Part shown: piece by piece, positions 21,114 through 33,720 of the stretch
Position numbering within the stretch: the stretch's first letter is position 1
Layout of the letters: every line of letters begins with the position of its first letter
From: Ceratodon purpureus
Lineage: Eukaryota; Streptophyta; Bryopsida; Pseudoditrichales; Ditrichaceae
Assembly (NCBI GenBank): GCA_014871385.1
Contig: CM026426.1
Location: forward strand, 57,948,089 to 58,012,088
Length of the DNA: 64,000 nt
Direction: 5' to 3'
Translations under genes and position numbers: made by a program
Notes under the pieces: generated by a model
The model's input: the letters and a program-made list of their open reading frames with translations, nothing else
What the model was told of the DNA's origin: nothing
The model's database searches: none

Positions 21114-22288
21114 CAAGGTTGTCACGGACGTCCGGGACGCTCAGGACGTCGGGACGTCTGCGGACGTCCGCCAGCGCCCCAGGATGTCTTGTGACTTAGG
21201 GAAAAAAAATCACCCGCACAGGTTTCACCCCGGGGTGAAACCACACATTGAACGCAGGGGAGGGGTTGCGGGGGGAGAAAGCGGCCGTCGCCGCGGTGGA
21301 GGGGGCCGTCCTCGGCGACGGCCCCTTGCCGTTGCCGCGGAGGGGGGGGCCGTCCTTGGCGACGGCCCCTTGCCGTCCCCGCGGTGGGGGGAGCCGTCCC
21401 CAGCGACGGCCGCATATTAAAAAAAAAAAAAAACCCCGAATCTGAAAATGTTCATAACTTCTTCAAAACTTATCCAAATTGGGCTTACAAGGTGTTTTTA
21501 TGCATCTACATTTCCTGTAGATGCCAAAAGACATCTCATGAGTCCAATTTGGACAAGTTTTGAAGAAGTTACGGGAATTTGAAGATTTCGGGGAGGTGAG
21601 GGGTCGGCCGTCGGCGGAGACGGGTGGCCGACCCCACGGACGGCCGTGGAGACGGCCGCGGAGAGGGGGGCCGTCCGTGGGGATGGCCCCGGAGACGGCC
21701 CTCTGTCCGTGTGGAGGCGGGGTCTCGCAAGGCCTTCCTTCTTCTCTTGGGTTTTCTCTAGGGATGGCCTCTCTTCCCCTCCTCCCCTCGTCCAACCTTG
21801 ACAAAAATAATTCCATTTTTAGATACTCTAAAAACAAAATCATTACCGAATTAGAAATTTCAGACATATCCCTGAAATCATGGAAAATGTCCTAAAGATC
21901 TTGTAATCGGGATTGTGGAATCCGCCTTGATGTTGGGGTATACTTTAGATGGAGATACTAATGTCCTTCAATTGTTGGTGCTCTACTATGGTTTGCAAAC
22001 ATAATCTCAATGTCTAGAAGGAAGAATACATTTGTTTTGGAAATGAAATTATGGCTCATGGGCCTATAGAAGAGGAGGTATAGAATGGGGGGTACAACTT
22101 AAAAGGTAATGAGAAGCTAATAAAAAATAATGTACTTTTATTTGAAGACATTATTTCGTTAGGTAATAAAATTAAAGGAGAATTCGACACGGATTTCTCT
22201 TACATTAATATGACAAGTTTGTATGTTTTTGGCTTTAATTTTATATGGCAAGACAAACCCTTTTTGTTCTTGAAAATGGTCTTTTCCT
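21114..22288 (+). repeat. Left long terminal inverted repeat
   Basis: The outer ~300 bp are built from GGCCGTC-type GC-rich blocks and match the right arm only in style. From about 21,431 (AACCCCGAATCT) to 22,288 (CAAACCCTTTTTGTTCTTGA) the sequence is nearly identical to the reverse complement of 42,847-43,692. Frames of over 100 codons exist on both strands but they are mirrored in the other arm, Arg/Pro/Gly-rich and without coding features. Confidence 0.8.
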
Positions 22289-22463
22289 AATTACTTGTTT
22301 TCTTGGGTATTCAAAATTATGTCTACAGTAGTTTGTATATCTCAGGGTAATTTTTTGATGTTTTCAAATACCATTATATTCTATATAATTTGAATTAACT
22401 ATTTTCCAATTATTGTCTCGTGCTTTATCTAATCCTTTAACCTTTAAAATAAAAACTCCTTTC

Positions 22464-22472
22464 TAAGATGGA
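22464..22472. repeat. MULE target-site duplication, left
   Basis: TAAGATGGA, identical to 41,337-41,345 and directly abutting the GGGGG end of the element. Confidence 0.9.
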
Positions 22473-22560
22473 GGGGGTAGCTTGTACGTGAGCGGAGAGC
22501 GGAGAGCGGAGAGCGGTGAGCGGAGATTTGGAGAGCGGAGAGCACAGAATGGAGGACAGA
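22473..22560 (+). repeat. MULE left terminal inverted repeat
   Basis: GGGGGTAGCTTGTACGTGAG followed by five or more GAGAGCG/GTGAGCG units and then AGAGCACAGAATGGAGGACAG. The right end (41,255-41,336) has the same order in reverse complement. A further matching block, GACCCTATAACCGTGGA, lies inside each end (near 22,664 and 41,217), so similarity extends weakly for about 200 bp. Confidence 0.85.
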
Positions 22561-22948
22561 ACCTAAAAATAACAAATTTTTTACTAAAAATATAATATAA
22601 AATTAGAAGATTAAAATATTCTCAGTATATTTTTTGAAAGTTACTAATTTTAGTAATTTAATTGACCCTATAACCGTGGACTAATTACAGTATTTTCATT
22701 GAATTTGTAGTACGTTTTCTCTTTTCTTGGTGATTAATTTTTTGACTTGCACCAATTACTATGCTCCAGCTCCTTCTAACTGGTTCAGGCATACATTAAT
22801 TCGCCTTATCCCCTCACATTTATATGCAAATTACTACTTAAAATGTATTGGTGTTGAAGCTCTTAAGAGGGATCAAGTAACATTTAATATTGTAACATTT
22901 TCTTAACATTGCTATAATTCATCCACCATAGTCTACATGCCTTTCTCG

Positions 22949-22980
<32 letters not shown>

Positions 22981-23463
22981 TATAATTGTTCTGTATTTTT
23001 TATTAACTTTCTTTATTCAATCTATCTTGTTAGATGGGTCAAAAGCCTCTTTTCATTTAATTTTCTCCTTTATTTTATTTTCACATTCATTTTATTTTCA
23101 CATTCAATTTCTTAATCTCCTTCATCTAATTTTCAACCTTCATATTAAATATTGCTTTTGTTCACTTTAATCTTTTTAATTTCATTTTTTATAAATGTTT
23201 TTTTATTTTTTTTATTTTTTTTATTTTTATAATTACATTTTTTTATTTTTTTTTTAAATTTTAAATGCTAAATGACCTCTGCTAAACCCTCATCTTTTTC
23301 CATTCAATTTAGGAGGATGACAACTTCTAAATGAATGAAAAGCCGATTTTTAAGGGTGCCAAGCATCTTCTTCAAGGATATTTAAGTTAAGATTATGGAA
23401 TGTCTCTTCCTCTTTTGTGTTGGTGTTTTGTGAAGTTCTTTTCCGTAGTCGCAAACAACGGTT
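22561..23463. other. MULE subterminal AT-rich region
   Basis: No gene. It holds the inner inverted-repeat block near 22,664 and a poly(T) run at about 22,949-22,975. The 77-codon Phe-rich frame at 22,937-23,170 is a product of T-rich DNA. Confidence 0.5.
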
Positions 23464-23916
23464 ATGGAAGACGTCAGAGATATTGCTGTTTCACTCGCTG
23501 ACGATGTTTGCCCATTTCAACCATATGTTGAAGTGGAGGACGAAGAAGAGGTGATGGCCAAGAGCCAAGGGCGTCCTTTGACAACGGATATTGACGTACA
23601 ACCGGATGTAAGAGCTGACCCTCCACGTTCAGGAAATTCGGATGATGTCAGAGTGCTGGAGGAGGACAAAGATGTGCCTTTGCAACCTCATGCATACTCC
23701 AAGGTTGGAAAGATCCCAAGGGGAACCTATTCCAGGGAATTAGTGAATCGGAGGCGGGGAGGTGGGCCATTGCTGAAACGATCTTACCAAGGACACTTGC
23801 CAAGTGTGGGAACAAAGGTGAACACAAATGTAGTTTGTCCTGTAGTACAGTCAGCGGCTGGCAGTCCTGCTGATAGTGTAGTGGGCAACCCTAAACGTGT
23901 TAGGTTTGAAGATTAA
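23464..23916 (+). CDS. MULE accessory ORF, 150 aa, unknown
   Basis: An uninterrupted frame from ATG 23,464 to the TAA at 23,914-23,916. The N-terminal half is acidic (EVEDEEEVMAKSQGR) and the C-terminal half basic (SRELVNRRRGGGPLLKRSYQ), ending in RVRFED. There are no membrane segments or Cys/His clusters. It reads towards the transposase gene, with 248 bp between the two 3' ends. It is one of the few intact frames in the element. I recognise no family; the charge pattern would suit a nuclear adaptor or DNA-contacting protein, but that is a guess. Confidence 0.5.
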   Translation: MEDVRDIAVSLADDVCPFQPYVEVEDEEEVMAKSQGRPLTTDIDVQPDVRADPPRSGNSDDVRVLEEDKDVPLQPHAYSKVGKIPRGTYSRELVNRRRGGGPLLKRSYQGHLPSVGTKVNTNVVCPVVQSAAGSPADSVVGNPKRVRFED

Positions 23917-24164
23917 GACATCTAATAACAAGTATATGTTTGCTGTAATAAAAGATACATGTCAGGGGATACGAAGTATATAGTGCACTTCAAGATAGAA
24001 TGCTTTGAAATAGAGTGCAATCAATGTCAACGACAAAGCCTTTATAATGAAAAAGCCTGTATAGCTTCCGTATTGCGGACTTAGTACATGGGATATTACT
24101 AAAATCATTCACTCCGTGACAAATGGCCATTGTGGAAATTGCAGTTCTAAAGTAGGAGGGCTAC

Positions 24165-27100
24165 CTACTTCTTCGCCAAGAGGTGACGCAAGATTCGACT
24201 CTCTAAGAGTAGCTTGACCTCGTTGAAGCTGAAGGTAGGCGCATGGATGAAAAGCTCGGCTTCGGGATCACCATTGCAGACCTTCAAGAGTATGTAGTAT
24301 AGGTGCTTACAATACGCGAACTGAGTCTTGCCACGGAACATAGTCATCGTCTTCTTGAATGCTGGGCAAGTGCAACCAGGGTAAGAACTGATGGTAATCT
24401 GGTACCGTGTGATGTGTGGAGCGACGCCCGAATCCAGCCCAATGATGCAACCGTGGCCCGGCTCAGGTATCATGGTGACGGAACGGAGGCGCGCTTTAAG
24501 AGACTCGGAGGAGCCTATGGACAGTCGCTGCGCCGGATTGGGACGAGTGGCAGTGCGCTTCACCATCTTGCCGTCTCTCTTGCCTGGGTAGCGATCAGCG
24601 TCTGCAGGGACTAGCACCGAGCTGAGATTTGCAGGGGGCGGGGCAGAGGAGAAGAGGCGTCTTGGGGAGACAAGCTTCTTCGGCGGAAGTTGAAAGCCCA
24701 CTGCTTCGAGGGCAAGAATCTCCGTGAGTTTTAGGTTAGTACCTAGTTTCATTGGCCAGACTTCTGGAATGGAGGGGAATTCTTGGTCCTTTGAGTAGTG
24801 TGCTACCCACTTGCGCTTAGAGCCTTTCACGCAGCGCTCAATATCGTCGGAGCAGAAGAAGAACTCTGTCTTCTCGACTTTGTTATTGCGATAGTTAGTC
24901 CAAAGCTCAATGTAGGTCGGGGCAGCTGTGCAATGGGGCCCCCTGACGATTCTTTCAGTGCACTTCTTCTTCGTTTCAGCTCTTTGGGCCCAGCAGCACT
25001 TCGCAGAAAGTTTGTGAAGTCTGGCGATGTGCCACTCCTTCACGTCGACCTTCGTTTCTTCAACCGCGTTGACATCGCAAATGCCGCCCTTGTTCACAGG
25101 TGAAGGTAAAGGGGAATCAACTTCCTCGGCAGGAGATTGGGTACCTTCTACCTCGGGGTCGTGTTCGGAGTCGTCTTCCACAATGACAGGCATCTGCATA
25201 GGACGAGCCCTGACGGCACGTCTTGGGCCTCTTGGGCGTGAGAAGTTTGTCTTGTCCGGGCGATGAGACTCCTCGTCAGCTCCGATGGGGACGTCAGCTC
25301 CGATGGGGACGTCAGCTTTTTGCTTCTCTGAACCGAAGACTTCCGCTCCAAGCATGATAGGCTGACGGGTGCAGAACTCATCCGCGCCTGGCATATCGAG
25401 CATGGGGTTTTCGAGTAGTGTAGGATTTCCCCATCTCTTCGCGTTGCGTTCCGCCATCCGAACCTGAGTTCCTTCTTGGACGGTCCTGTACCGCCGACGT
25501 CACCTTTGAGGAACTGGTAGTAGTTAACAACCTGTAGAAAAGCCCGAACAAAATCGTCCACGGTAGCAACGTACAGGTCGTTCCCGTTGTTTCCTGAAGC
25601 TTGGAGCCACTTGTTGTGAACTGTTTCGGCGAGGTTACAGGTGGGCATCTCTGTGAGTCCTTCTTCCGTGAATTTCTGCAGATTTGACAATAGGTGCCGT
25701 TAGATTCACCGATTAGAGTTTTGTAGGTTAGAGCTAGGAAACCAGTATCAAAAACATCAAAACAGAGTGCAGAGATCATACCTCCGTCATGAATCCCCCC
25801 CACTGGCGTAAGTGGTGGTGCTAGAATGACAGCCACTGATCGAGTTTGATGAGCCCGCTCTCGCGAACTACCCCGGTGGATGCCCACCACGCTCACAACG
25901 CGTGGTACAGGGTTTCCGCCTCTGCCATGCTGGTCGCATTCTTGTACTGAGTGCACATCTTCTTGTGCTGTTCCGAGAGTTCTTTGGGGAAGTGCTTCTG
26001 CGTATACGCCACCATGTTCTGTGTCCAGTGGAACAAGCACGACCTCTCCCGGTCCTCCATTGGGTCCTCTTTGTTGCCATTGCCGTAAAGGATTCGCACT
26101 GCATTCCAATTCGCCTGTGCGTTATCCGCCATGAACCCCTTGAAGTTCAGCGCTGCAACGCCATTGATCTCCATGACCAGGTTCAGGTTTTTCCAGAAGA
26201 CGAGCTGGGACTTCCTATCCTCGGACTGCATGTCGCAAGTGGCGATTGTCATCACGCGGCAGTAGCTGGCATCGTACACATGGCACGCCATCGTCGACCA
26301 GTCTTTGACGCGTTTTACATGGTCGAACATGATCCGTGCGTTCTCCAAGTCTCCACCAGCTTGCATTTGACTGACCAAGTTGACACCACCTTCCGGCCCG
26401 ACCTCCCACATCTTGAAGACAAAGACTTTGTCACGCATAGATCCCTGACCAGGAAACCTATTCTCTTGGACATACGCCCAGAGACTGTTTCCACGGAGCT
26501 TGGTGATACCGTCCATGACTCCGTACCTTCTGTATCTTTTGAAGGTCGCGACTTTGTTGCGGATGTTTGGTGACGCCATATCTTTGCATCGATCTAGAAC
26601 AGGAACCAGCTCCTCCATCGTCAGCTTCCTCGGCGGTGCATCCTCGGGCTATAGGAGGTAGCTCCCGATGAGGAGTTTGCTCGCCTCCAGGACAACGGCG
26701 CTCTTCGTTGCTTTGTTGTTCATCTCTACCTGCTCTTCTATTAAGCTACTAATCTCTGCTTTAGAGTCTCTGTAGTCTCCAACTTTCACTGGATGATCAT
26801 GTGTTCCTATGTGAATACAAGCTCTAGTCTGATTCGGTTTGCCCACAACGTAATAAATCTTAACCTCGCATGTAGCTACACATGATGGAGGTTCTTTACA
26901 TACCTTGCACACTAGCGTGGAGTCAGATGGAGGAGGCTGATCCATGAGAAAAGCTTGCCGGGTACACCCTTCGAACTCACTCTCGTTAACCTCAAAGATC
27001 TTGGGAACACGCTTCAGGAAGTCACACTCCTCGTTGGTGCAGCGCAGCCATCCGACGCAGTTGGAACTTCGAAAAGATAGTCCGAAGTCGTTTTTGATGT

Positions 27101-27944
27101 TTGTTGTGATGGTCTTGGTCCACAAGTGTTCGTCGTATCGTTTGTCTATTCCCTGCATCGACTTGGCGGCGAGCTTAGAGGATCCTGCAGCAGCTGGGGG
27201 CAACTCAAAAAGAACCGGACCATCAACCTTCGCAGGCAAGTACTCTACTCTCTCGTGTCTGATCGTGGAATAGTCTATCTTCTTCAGAATGTTTTTGGAC
27301 CCGCGCGCCTTTGCAAGCTGTTGAAGGAGCAGAACAATGCTAACTATGACCTGGGACAATGGAGGAGAGACATTGGAAGGAGGAGCATCAGCGTGGACCT
27401 TGGGCACCAACTTGACGGGACTGACTTCGTCATCAGACGAGAGAGTTATGACTGACGGAGGAGGAGGTTTCTCTACATCTGAAGTCTCGGTACCAGACTT
27501 GACTTTGACCTTGACATCACGAGGTAAGGGAGTCTAAATTGTGCAAGTAGAAGAGCGACGGGGGGTGAGGATCTCAGTGGATGCAGCCATCAGAGAATCG
27601 GTAAGACCGTAGACCCTATAGGATCCAGGGAAGAGTCTCCACTGCAACATATTGTTCTCATCTCTCAGTGAAGGTTGCCCGAGGGTGTGGGTAACCTCGG
27701 CAGTAACGTCATCGAAGATCTCCTCCTCTACACTGATGGAATCGTCATGGAAATGGAATCTGAGGCTCAGGCGAAGAGAGGAAACTGTAGCTAGACCATC
27801 ATCATCTACGCGAAACCTAAGAGGGATTCCTATGCCTTGGGCATACAGACAGACCATCCCCATGTTCGCAGGCAAGTCAATTGTACGAGCGGAAAGAAGG
27901 GAGCAGTGACTGTACGCGAGAGCAAAGTGAGAGGAATGATGCAT
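24165..27944 (-). pseudogene. MULE transposase with SWIM zinc finger
   Basis: One frame runs from 27,944 to about 25,790. It has an N-terminal unknown region, a Cys/His domain near 26.8-27.1 kb (C-x4-C, C-x2-C, then CIHIGTHDHP) like FLYWCH/WRKY-GCM1 fingers, and the MULE core (MACHVYDASYCRVMTIATCD; FMADNAQANWNAVRI; CLFHWTQNM) giving candidate catalytic Asp, Asp and Glu region. An intron (about 25,683-25,787) follows. The last exon ends with the SWIM finger CTCPAF...YCKHLYYIL near 24.3 kb. Breaks: TAG at 27,534 and 26,649, TGA near 25,893, TAG near 25,827 and a frame change near 25,460. An 18-bp tandem duplication encodes DVPIGA twice near 25.3 kb. Product length would be about 1,150 aa. This copy looks unable to make a full protein. 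Confidence 0.85.
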
Positions 27945-28484
27945 CGCTGTTCATCATTTTATTCATGTAGGAATGTCTATGTGAACAGTTGGGGAATGAT
28001 TTTGTCTGTTAGGTAACGAATGTATGATTTAAGAGAGACGGCGCTAACTAATTACAGTGCCACTTTATGCAGGTCTAAGTATATGAGGTAAGGTTTATTT
28101 AACTCTACTTTAATATTTGAATCGTAGAGCGGATTCTATTTGTCATGATGTATTATAAGATAAGAATGAGCCGTCAATTCAAAACTACATTTGAAACAAT
28201 GAATATAAAAAGGAGCATGATTGAAGTGCTTGATTCAAATCTTTCTATTTATAGTGCACTTAGATATATTCCTTATAATTAAAGGTTGATATTTTAAACC
28301 TAGCTTTAATTATAGAATTGTTAATGATACTCTTAATATAAAGTGGGCAGAAAATGTGTCAGTGGTTGAGATTGTATATCAACTTAGGGTTCTAGGAAAA
28401 TAGTTGTACGTGAGAGGTATTTAAGCTGGCAGGAAGTTCTCATGAAAGTCTTTTTGTGAGAGAGTCCTTCCTGTGGTTACACAC
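27945..28484. promoter_or_regulatory. Divergent intergenic region
   Basis: The 540 bp between the start of the transposase gene (minus) and the start of the accessory gene (plus). It is AT-rich with no frame of note and must contain both promoters if both genes are transcribed. I see no convincing TATA box. Confidence 0.35.
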
Positions 28485-29482
28485 ATGAAGCAGGGTGGAG
28501 GGCCATCTCCCTCCACTTATGTTACTCCTAAACAGAGAAGGAAACCTGGCCGCACTGATTTTACAAATAGAAGAGCTAGAAAGAAGAGAGCATCACGTAA
28601 GCAGGTAGATTTTAAAACTGACCATTTGAGTGCACCCGTGAAAGGGAGAGGAGATGGTCTTCCTGTAGCATTGAAGTTTTCTAGCCTTCGCAAACTCATT
28701 CTAGACTCTATAGTAGAGGAGAAAGACGAATTATTAGAGAACACGGACATCGAGAATCACGAGCACGAACAGGAGGTACTTTTTAGTAGAGGAGAACGTG
28801 AGGCCATGACGGAAGAATTAGTCTTTAATTGTAGTCAGAAACTAGAGTCTCCGCAACCTTCGATCACATTCAATGAGTTCTCGACAGGGGAGCCTGATTC
28901 TCAATCAGATATTTATTTAAACCCCGATAAGGTAAGTATTTATAATCTCTCTAGGACCACTGTAATGTGAATTATTTGTGTAATCTAGTATATTTGTGAA
29001 ACGTTAGTAATTGAATAGGTTGTATAAAGAATGTGAGGTTCGCTCTAAGTCTATTTGAGAGGGGCCGCGGCAATTTACACACTCGAATCATAAGTCTCAT
29101 TGAGAGGGCCGCGGCACTTGACACACGCGAATCATGGATTCGAATGTCTGCTATTTTTATACAGAGCACTGAGAGGATGAGAGGGGTCGAGGATCTATCT
29201 GGTGGCTCCGCAGTTGGAGATTGCATCGAGTTGGAGCACCTGTGTCTCGAAGCGAGACGAGCGAGGCAAGGTATTCTCGACGTAGGAGAGGGAGGGAGAG
29301 CAATGGCTGCGCAGGGAGAGCAGAGTGTGGGCGGCCGCGGCCAGGGGGATGTTGAGCAGGTCGGTGGAGTCGTGGAGTTCGATGGAGGCGTGGAGCTCGA
29401 GCAGCAGCCCGGAGTGCAGCACGAGGACCACGTCGAGGGCGACCTCGACGACCAGCTCGACAACGAAGACGACGACGACGAG
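28485..29482 (+). CDS. N-terminal exons of the MULE accessory gene
   Basis: Exon 1 starts at ATG 28,485 (MKQGGGPSPSTY) and ends near 28,931 at a GTAAGT donor. It is rich in basic residues at first (KQRRKPGRTDF, RRARKKRASRKQ), like a nuclear localisation or DNA-binding tail, then becomes acidic. A second exon, from the acceptor TTTATACAG (29,162) to a donor at about 29,482, encodes GGSAVGDCIELEHLCLEARR, a Gly/Glu/Val-rich stretch and DNEDDDDE. Linking these to the exons at 34.2-39.0 kb is inference from strand, splice sites and the absence of a terminator between. They could be a separate gene. Confidence 0.45.
29049..29138 (+). repeat. 45-bp tandem duplication with GCCGCGGC
   Basis: Two units, starting GTCTATTTGAGAGGGGCCGC and GTCTCATTGAGAGGGCCGC, each contain the 8-bp palindrome GCCGCGGC and end CGAATCAT. 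The same palindrome core recurs in most units of the large array at 29,974-33,720. Confidence 0.65.
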
Positions 29483-29973
29483 GTCAGATTCTTTCGGTGT
29501 CGGTAATTTGGAATTGTATGCTTGATGGGTACTATTTGATGGGGTTGATGGGGTGGTGGGGATTCGCTGGTTCCTGGGTTGCTGAGGATGATGCGGATTT
29601 ACTGCTGTCGAGTGCTCGGGTGCTTTGGGAAGTTGGAGATTTGCGTGATGTTGATTGGAATGTCGCATTGGAAGCTCGGCGAGTGCTGGGGATGGAGAAT
29701 TTGAGTGTTGGGGGATTGTGGATTGCGAGGATTGAGAATTCGAGGAGTCGAGGTTCGGTTGGGTGGGTTTTGGGTTTATCGAGTTTGCGGGTAGTGGGTT
29801 TTTCGTTTGCGGGTTCCTGCTTGTTGGAGATTTCGTTTCAGGGTTGCGGCATTTGAATGCTCCTGCGGCTCTAGACAAACTGCTGCTACTCACAATAAGG
29901 ATGGTCTTCTGCAGATTCGCGGATTCTCGCATAGTGTCAATCGATGAAGAAATCAACTATGCAGGAGGCTCGG
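29483..29973 (+). other. Region before the tandem array
   Basis: Probably intron. A long open plus-strand frame (29,497-29,856, Gly/Val/Leu-rich) exists, but it starts inside the putative intron and has a mirrored Ser/Pro-rich frame on the other strand. I do not call it a gene. Confidence 0.35.
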
Positions 29974-32900
29974 CCTTCCAATCTGCCCAGCTTCAGTGAT
30001 AGAGAGCCGCGGCTAAGGAGGCTATGAGCCTCCCATGAGGCTTGCGGCTCGCATTTTTTTTTTAATTTCATTTCGTGGCAAGCAGCCTGATGCCTGCTTT
30101 CGGAGCAGACACCAGTGCCGCGAGCCATTCAACTCACCCCCGGCCGAGGAGGCTTGCAGCCTCCAAGGAAGCTTGGGGCACATTGCCTTCCAATCTGCCC
30201 AGCTTCAGTGATAGAAAGCCGCGGCTGAGGAGGCTATGAGCCTCCCATGAGGCTTGCGGCTCGCATTTTTTTTTAATATCATTTCGTGGCAAGCAGCCTG
30301 GTGCCTCCTTTCGGAGCAGACACCAGTGCCGCGAGCCATTCAACTCACCCCCGGCTTAGGAGGCTTGCACCCTCCGAGGAAGCTTGGGGCACATTGCCTT
30401 CCAATCTGCCCAGCTTCAGTGATAGAGAGCCGCGGCTGAGGAGGCTATGAGCCTCCCATGAGGCTTGCGGCTCGCATTTTTTTTTAAATTCATTTCGTGG
30501 CAAGCAGCCTGGTGCCTTCTTTCGGAGCAGACACCAGTGCCGCGAGCCATTCAACTCACCCTCGGCTTAGGAGGCTTGCAGCCTCCGAGGAAGCTTGGGG
30601 CACATTGCCTTCCAATCTGCCCAGCTTCAGTGATAGAGAGCCGCGGCTGAGGAGGCTATGAGCCTCCCATGAGGCTTGCGGCTCGCATTTTTTTTTTAAT
30701 TTCATTTTGTGGCAAGCAGCCTGGTGCCTGCTTTCGGAGCAGACACCAGTGCCGCGAGCCATTCAACTCACCCCCGGCCGAGGAGGCTTGCAGCCTCCAA
30801 GGAAGCTTGGGGCACATTGCCTTCCAATCTGCCCAGCTTCAGTGATAGAAAGCCGCGGCTGAGGAGGCTATGAGCCTCCCATGAGGCTTGCGGCTCGCAT
30901 TTTTTTTTAAATTCATTTCGTGGCAAGCAGCCTGGTGCCTTCTTTCGGAGCAGACACCAGTGCCGCGAGCCATTCAACTCACCCTCGGCTTAGGAGGCTT
31001 GCACCCTCCGAGGAAGCTTGGGGCACATTGCCTTCCAATCTGCCCAGCTTCAGTGATAGAGAGCCGCGGCTGAGGAGGCTATGAGCCTCCCATGAGGCTT
31101 GCGGCTCGCATTTTTTTTTTAATTTCATTTTGTGGCAAGCAGCCTGGTGCCTGCTTTCGGAGCAGACACCAGTGCCGCGAGCCATTCAACTCACCCCCGG
31201 CTTAGGAGGCTTGCAGCCTCCAAGGAAGCTTGGGGCACATTGCCTTCCAATCTGCCCAGCTTCAGTGATAGAAAGCCGCGGCTGAGGAGGCTATGAGCCT
31301 CGCATGAGGCTTGCGGCTCGCATTTTTTTTTAATATCATTTCGTGGCAAGCAGCCCGGTGCCTCCTTTCGGAGCAGACACCAGTGCCGCGAGCCATTCAA
31401 CTCACCCCCGGCTTAGGAGGCTTGCAGCCTCCAAGGAAGCTTGGGGCACATTGCCTTCCAATCTGCCCAGCTTCAGTGATAGAAAGCCGCGGCTGAGGAG
31501 GCTATGAGCCTCCTATGAGGCTTGCGGCTCGCATTTTTTTTTAATATCATTTCGTGGCAAGCTGCCTGGTGCCTTCTTTCGGAGCAGACACCAGTGCCGC
31601 GAGCCATTCAACTCACCCCCGGCTTAGGAGGCTTGCAGCCTCCAAGGAAGCTTGGGGCACATTGCCTTCCAATCTGCCCAGCTTCAGTGATAGAAAGCCG
31701 CGGCTGAGGAGGCTATGAGCCTCCCATGAGGCTTGCGGCTCGCATTTTTTTTTAATATCATTTCGTGGCAAGCTGCCTGGTGCCTTCTTTCGGAGCAGAC
31801 ACCAGTGCCGCGAGCCATTCAACTCACCCTCGGCTTAGGAGGCTTGCACCCTTCGAGGAAGCTTGGGGCACATTGCCTTCCAATCTGCCCAGCTTCAGTG
31901 ATAGAGAGCCGCGGCTGAGGAGGCTATGAGCCTCGCATGAGGCTTGCGGCTCGCATTTTTTTTTTAATTTCATTTCGTGGCAAGCAGCCTGGTGCCTGCT
32001 TTCGGAGCAGACACCAGTGCCGCGAGCCATTCAACTCACCCCCGGCCGAGGAGGCTTGCAGCCTCCAAGGAAGCTTGGGGCACATTGCCTTCCAATCTGC
32101 CCAGCTTCAGTGATAGAAAGCCGCGGCTGAGGAGGCTATGAGCCTCCCATGAGGCTTGCGGCTCGCATTTTTTTTTAATATCATTTCAGGGCAAGCAGCC
32201 TGGTGCCTTCTTTCGGAGCAGACACCAGTGCCGCGAGCCATTCAACTCACCCGCGGCCGAGGAGGCTTGCAGCCTCCAAGGAAGCTTGGGGCACATTGCC
32301 TTCCAATCTGCCCAGCTTCAGTGATAGAAAGCCGCGGCTGAGGAGGCTATGAGCCTCCCATGAGGCTTGCGGCTCGCATTTTTTTTTAATATCATTTCGT
32401 GGCAAGCAGCCTGGTGCCTCCTTTCGGAGCAGACACGAGTGCCGCGAGCCATTCAACTCACCCCCGGCTTAGGAGGCTTGCACCCTCCGAGGAAGCTTGG
32501 GGCACATTGCCTTCCAATCTGCCCAGCTTCAGTGATAGAGAGCCGCGGCTGAGGAGGCTATGAGCCTCCCATGAGGCTTGCGGCTCGCATTTTTTTTTAA
32601 ATTCATTTCGTGGCAAGCAGCCTGGTGCCTTCTTTCGGAGCAGACACGAGTGCCGCGAGCCATTCAACTCACCCTCGGCTTAGGAGGCTTGCAGCCTCCG
32701 AGGAAGCTTGGGGCACATTGCCTTCCAATCTGCCCTGCTTCAGTGATAGAGAGCCGCGGCTGAGGAGGCTATGAGCCTCCCATGAGGCTTGCGGCTCGCA
32801 TTTTTTTTTTAATTTCATTTCGTGGCAAGCAGCCTGGTGCCTTCTTTCGGAGCAGACACGAGTGCCGCGAGCCATTCAACTCACCCGCGGCCGAGGAGGC

Positions 32901-33720
32901 TTGCAGCCTCCAAGGAAGCTTGGGGCACATTGCCTTCCAATCTGCCCAGCTTCAGTGATAGAAAGCCGCGGCTGAGGAGGCTATGAGCCTCCCATGAGGC
33001 TTGCGGCTCGCTTTTTTCTTTAATATCATTTCGTGGCAAGCAGCCTGGTGCCTTCTTTCGGAGCAGACACCAGTGCCGCGAGCCATTCAACTCACTCTCG
33101 GCTTAGGAGGCTTGTAGCCTCCAAGGAAGCTTGGGGCACATTGCCTTCCAATCTGCCCAGCTTCAGTGATAGAGAGCCGCGGCTGAGGAGGCTATGAGCC
33201 TCCCATGAGGCTTGCGGCTCGCATTTTTTTTTTAATATCATTTCGTGGCAAGCAGCCTGGTGCCTTCTTTCGGAGCAGACACCAGTGCCGCGAGCCATTC
33301 AACTCACCCTCAGCTTAGGAGGCTTGCACCCTTCGAGGAAGCTTGGGGCACATTGCCTTCCAATCTGCCCAGCTTCAGTGATAGAGAGCCGCGGCTGAGG
33401 AGGCTATGAGCCTCGCATGAGGCTTGCGGCTCGCATTTTTTTTTTAATTTCATTTCGTGGCAAGCAGCTTGGTGCCTGCTTTCGGAGCAGACACCAGTGC
33501 CGCCAGCCATTCAACTCACCCCTGGCCGAGGAGGCTTGCAGCCTCCGAGGAAGCTTGGGGCACATTGCCTTCCAATCTGCCCAGCTTCCGTGATAGAGAG
33601 CTGCGGCTGAGGAGGCTATGAGCCTCGCATGATGCTTGCGGCTCGCATTTTTTTTTTAATATCATTTCGTGGCAAGCAGCCTGGTGCCTGCTTTCGGAGC
33701 AGACACCAGTGCCGCAAGCC
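29974..33720 (+). repeat. Array of 211/212-bp tandem repeats, ~17.7 units
   Basis: Units begin at CCTTCCAATCTGCCC: 29,974; 30,186; 30,397; 30,608; 30,820; 31,031; 31,243; 31,454; 31,665; 31,876; 32,088; 32,299; 32,510; 32,721; 32,933; 33,144; 33,356; 33,568. The last unit is partial. Each has GCCGCGGCT, two hairpins (GAGGCTATGAGCCTC and GGAGGCTTGCAGCCTCC), a T8-T10 tract and TTCGGAGCAGACACC. Three sub-types (AATTTC, AATATC, AAATTC after the T tract) recur in runs such as units 2-4 and 12-14, so multi-unit blocks were duplicated. The 60-69-codon frames in each unit are not protein repeats, because 211 is not a multiple of three. Confidence 0.95.

Noticed and set aside
21122..21895. Arg/Pro/Gly-rich ORFs over 100 codons on both strands (mirrored at 43,270-44,089)
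   Set aside because: They lie in GC-rich terminal inverted repeats, are mirrored in the opposite arm and are open in several frames at once. Composition explains them.
29974..33720. Serial 61-69-codon ORFs in every tandem unit, as a repeat protein or CRISPR-like array
   Set aside because: The unit is 211/212 bp, so the frame shifts from unit to unit and each ORF stops. Repeats are contiguous without unique spacers, which rules out CRISPR.
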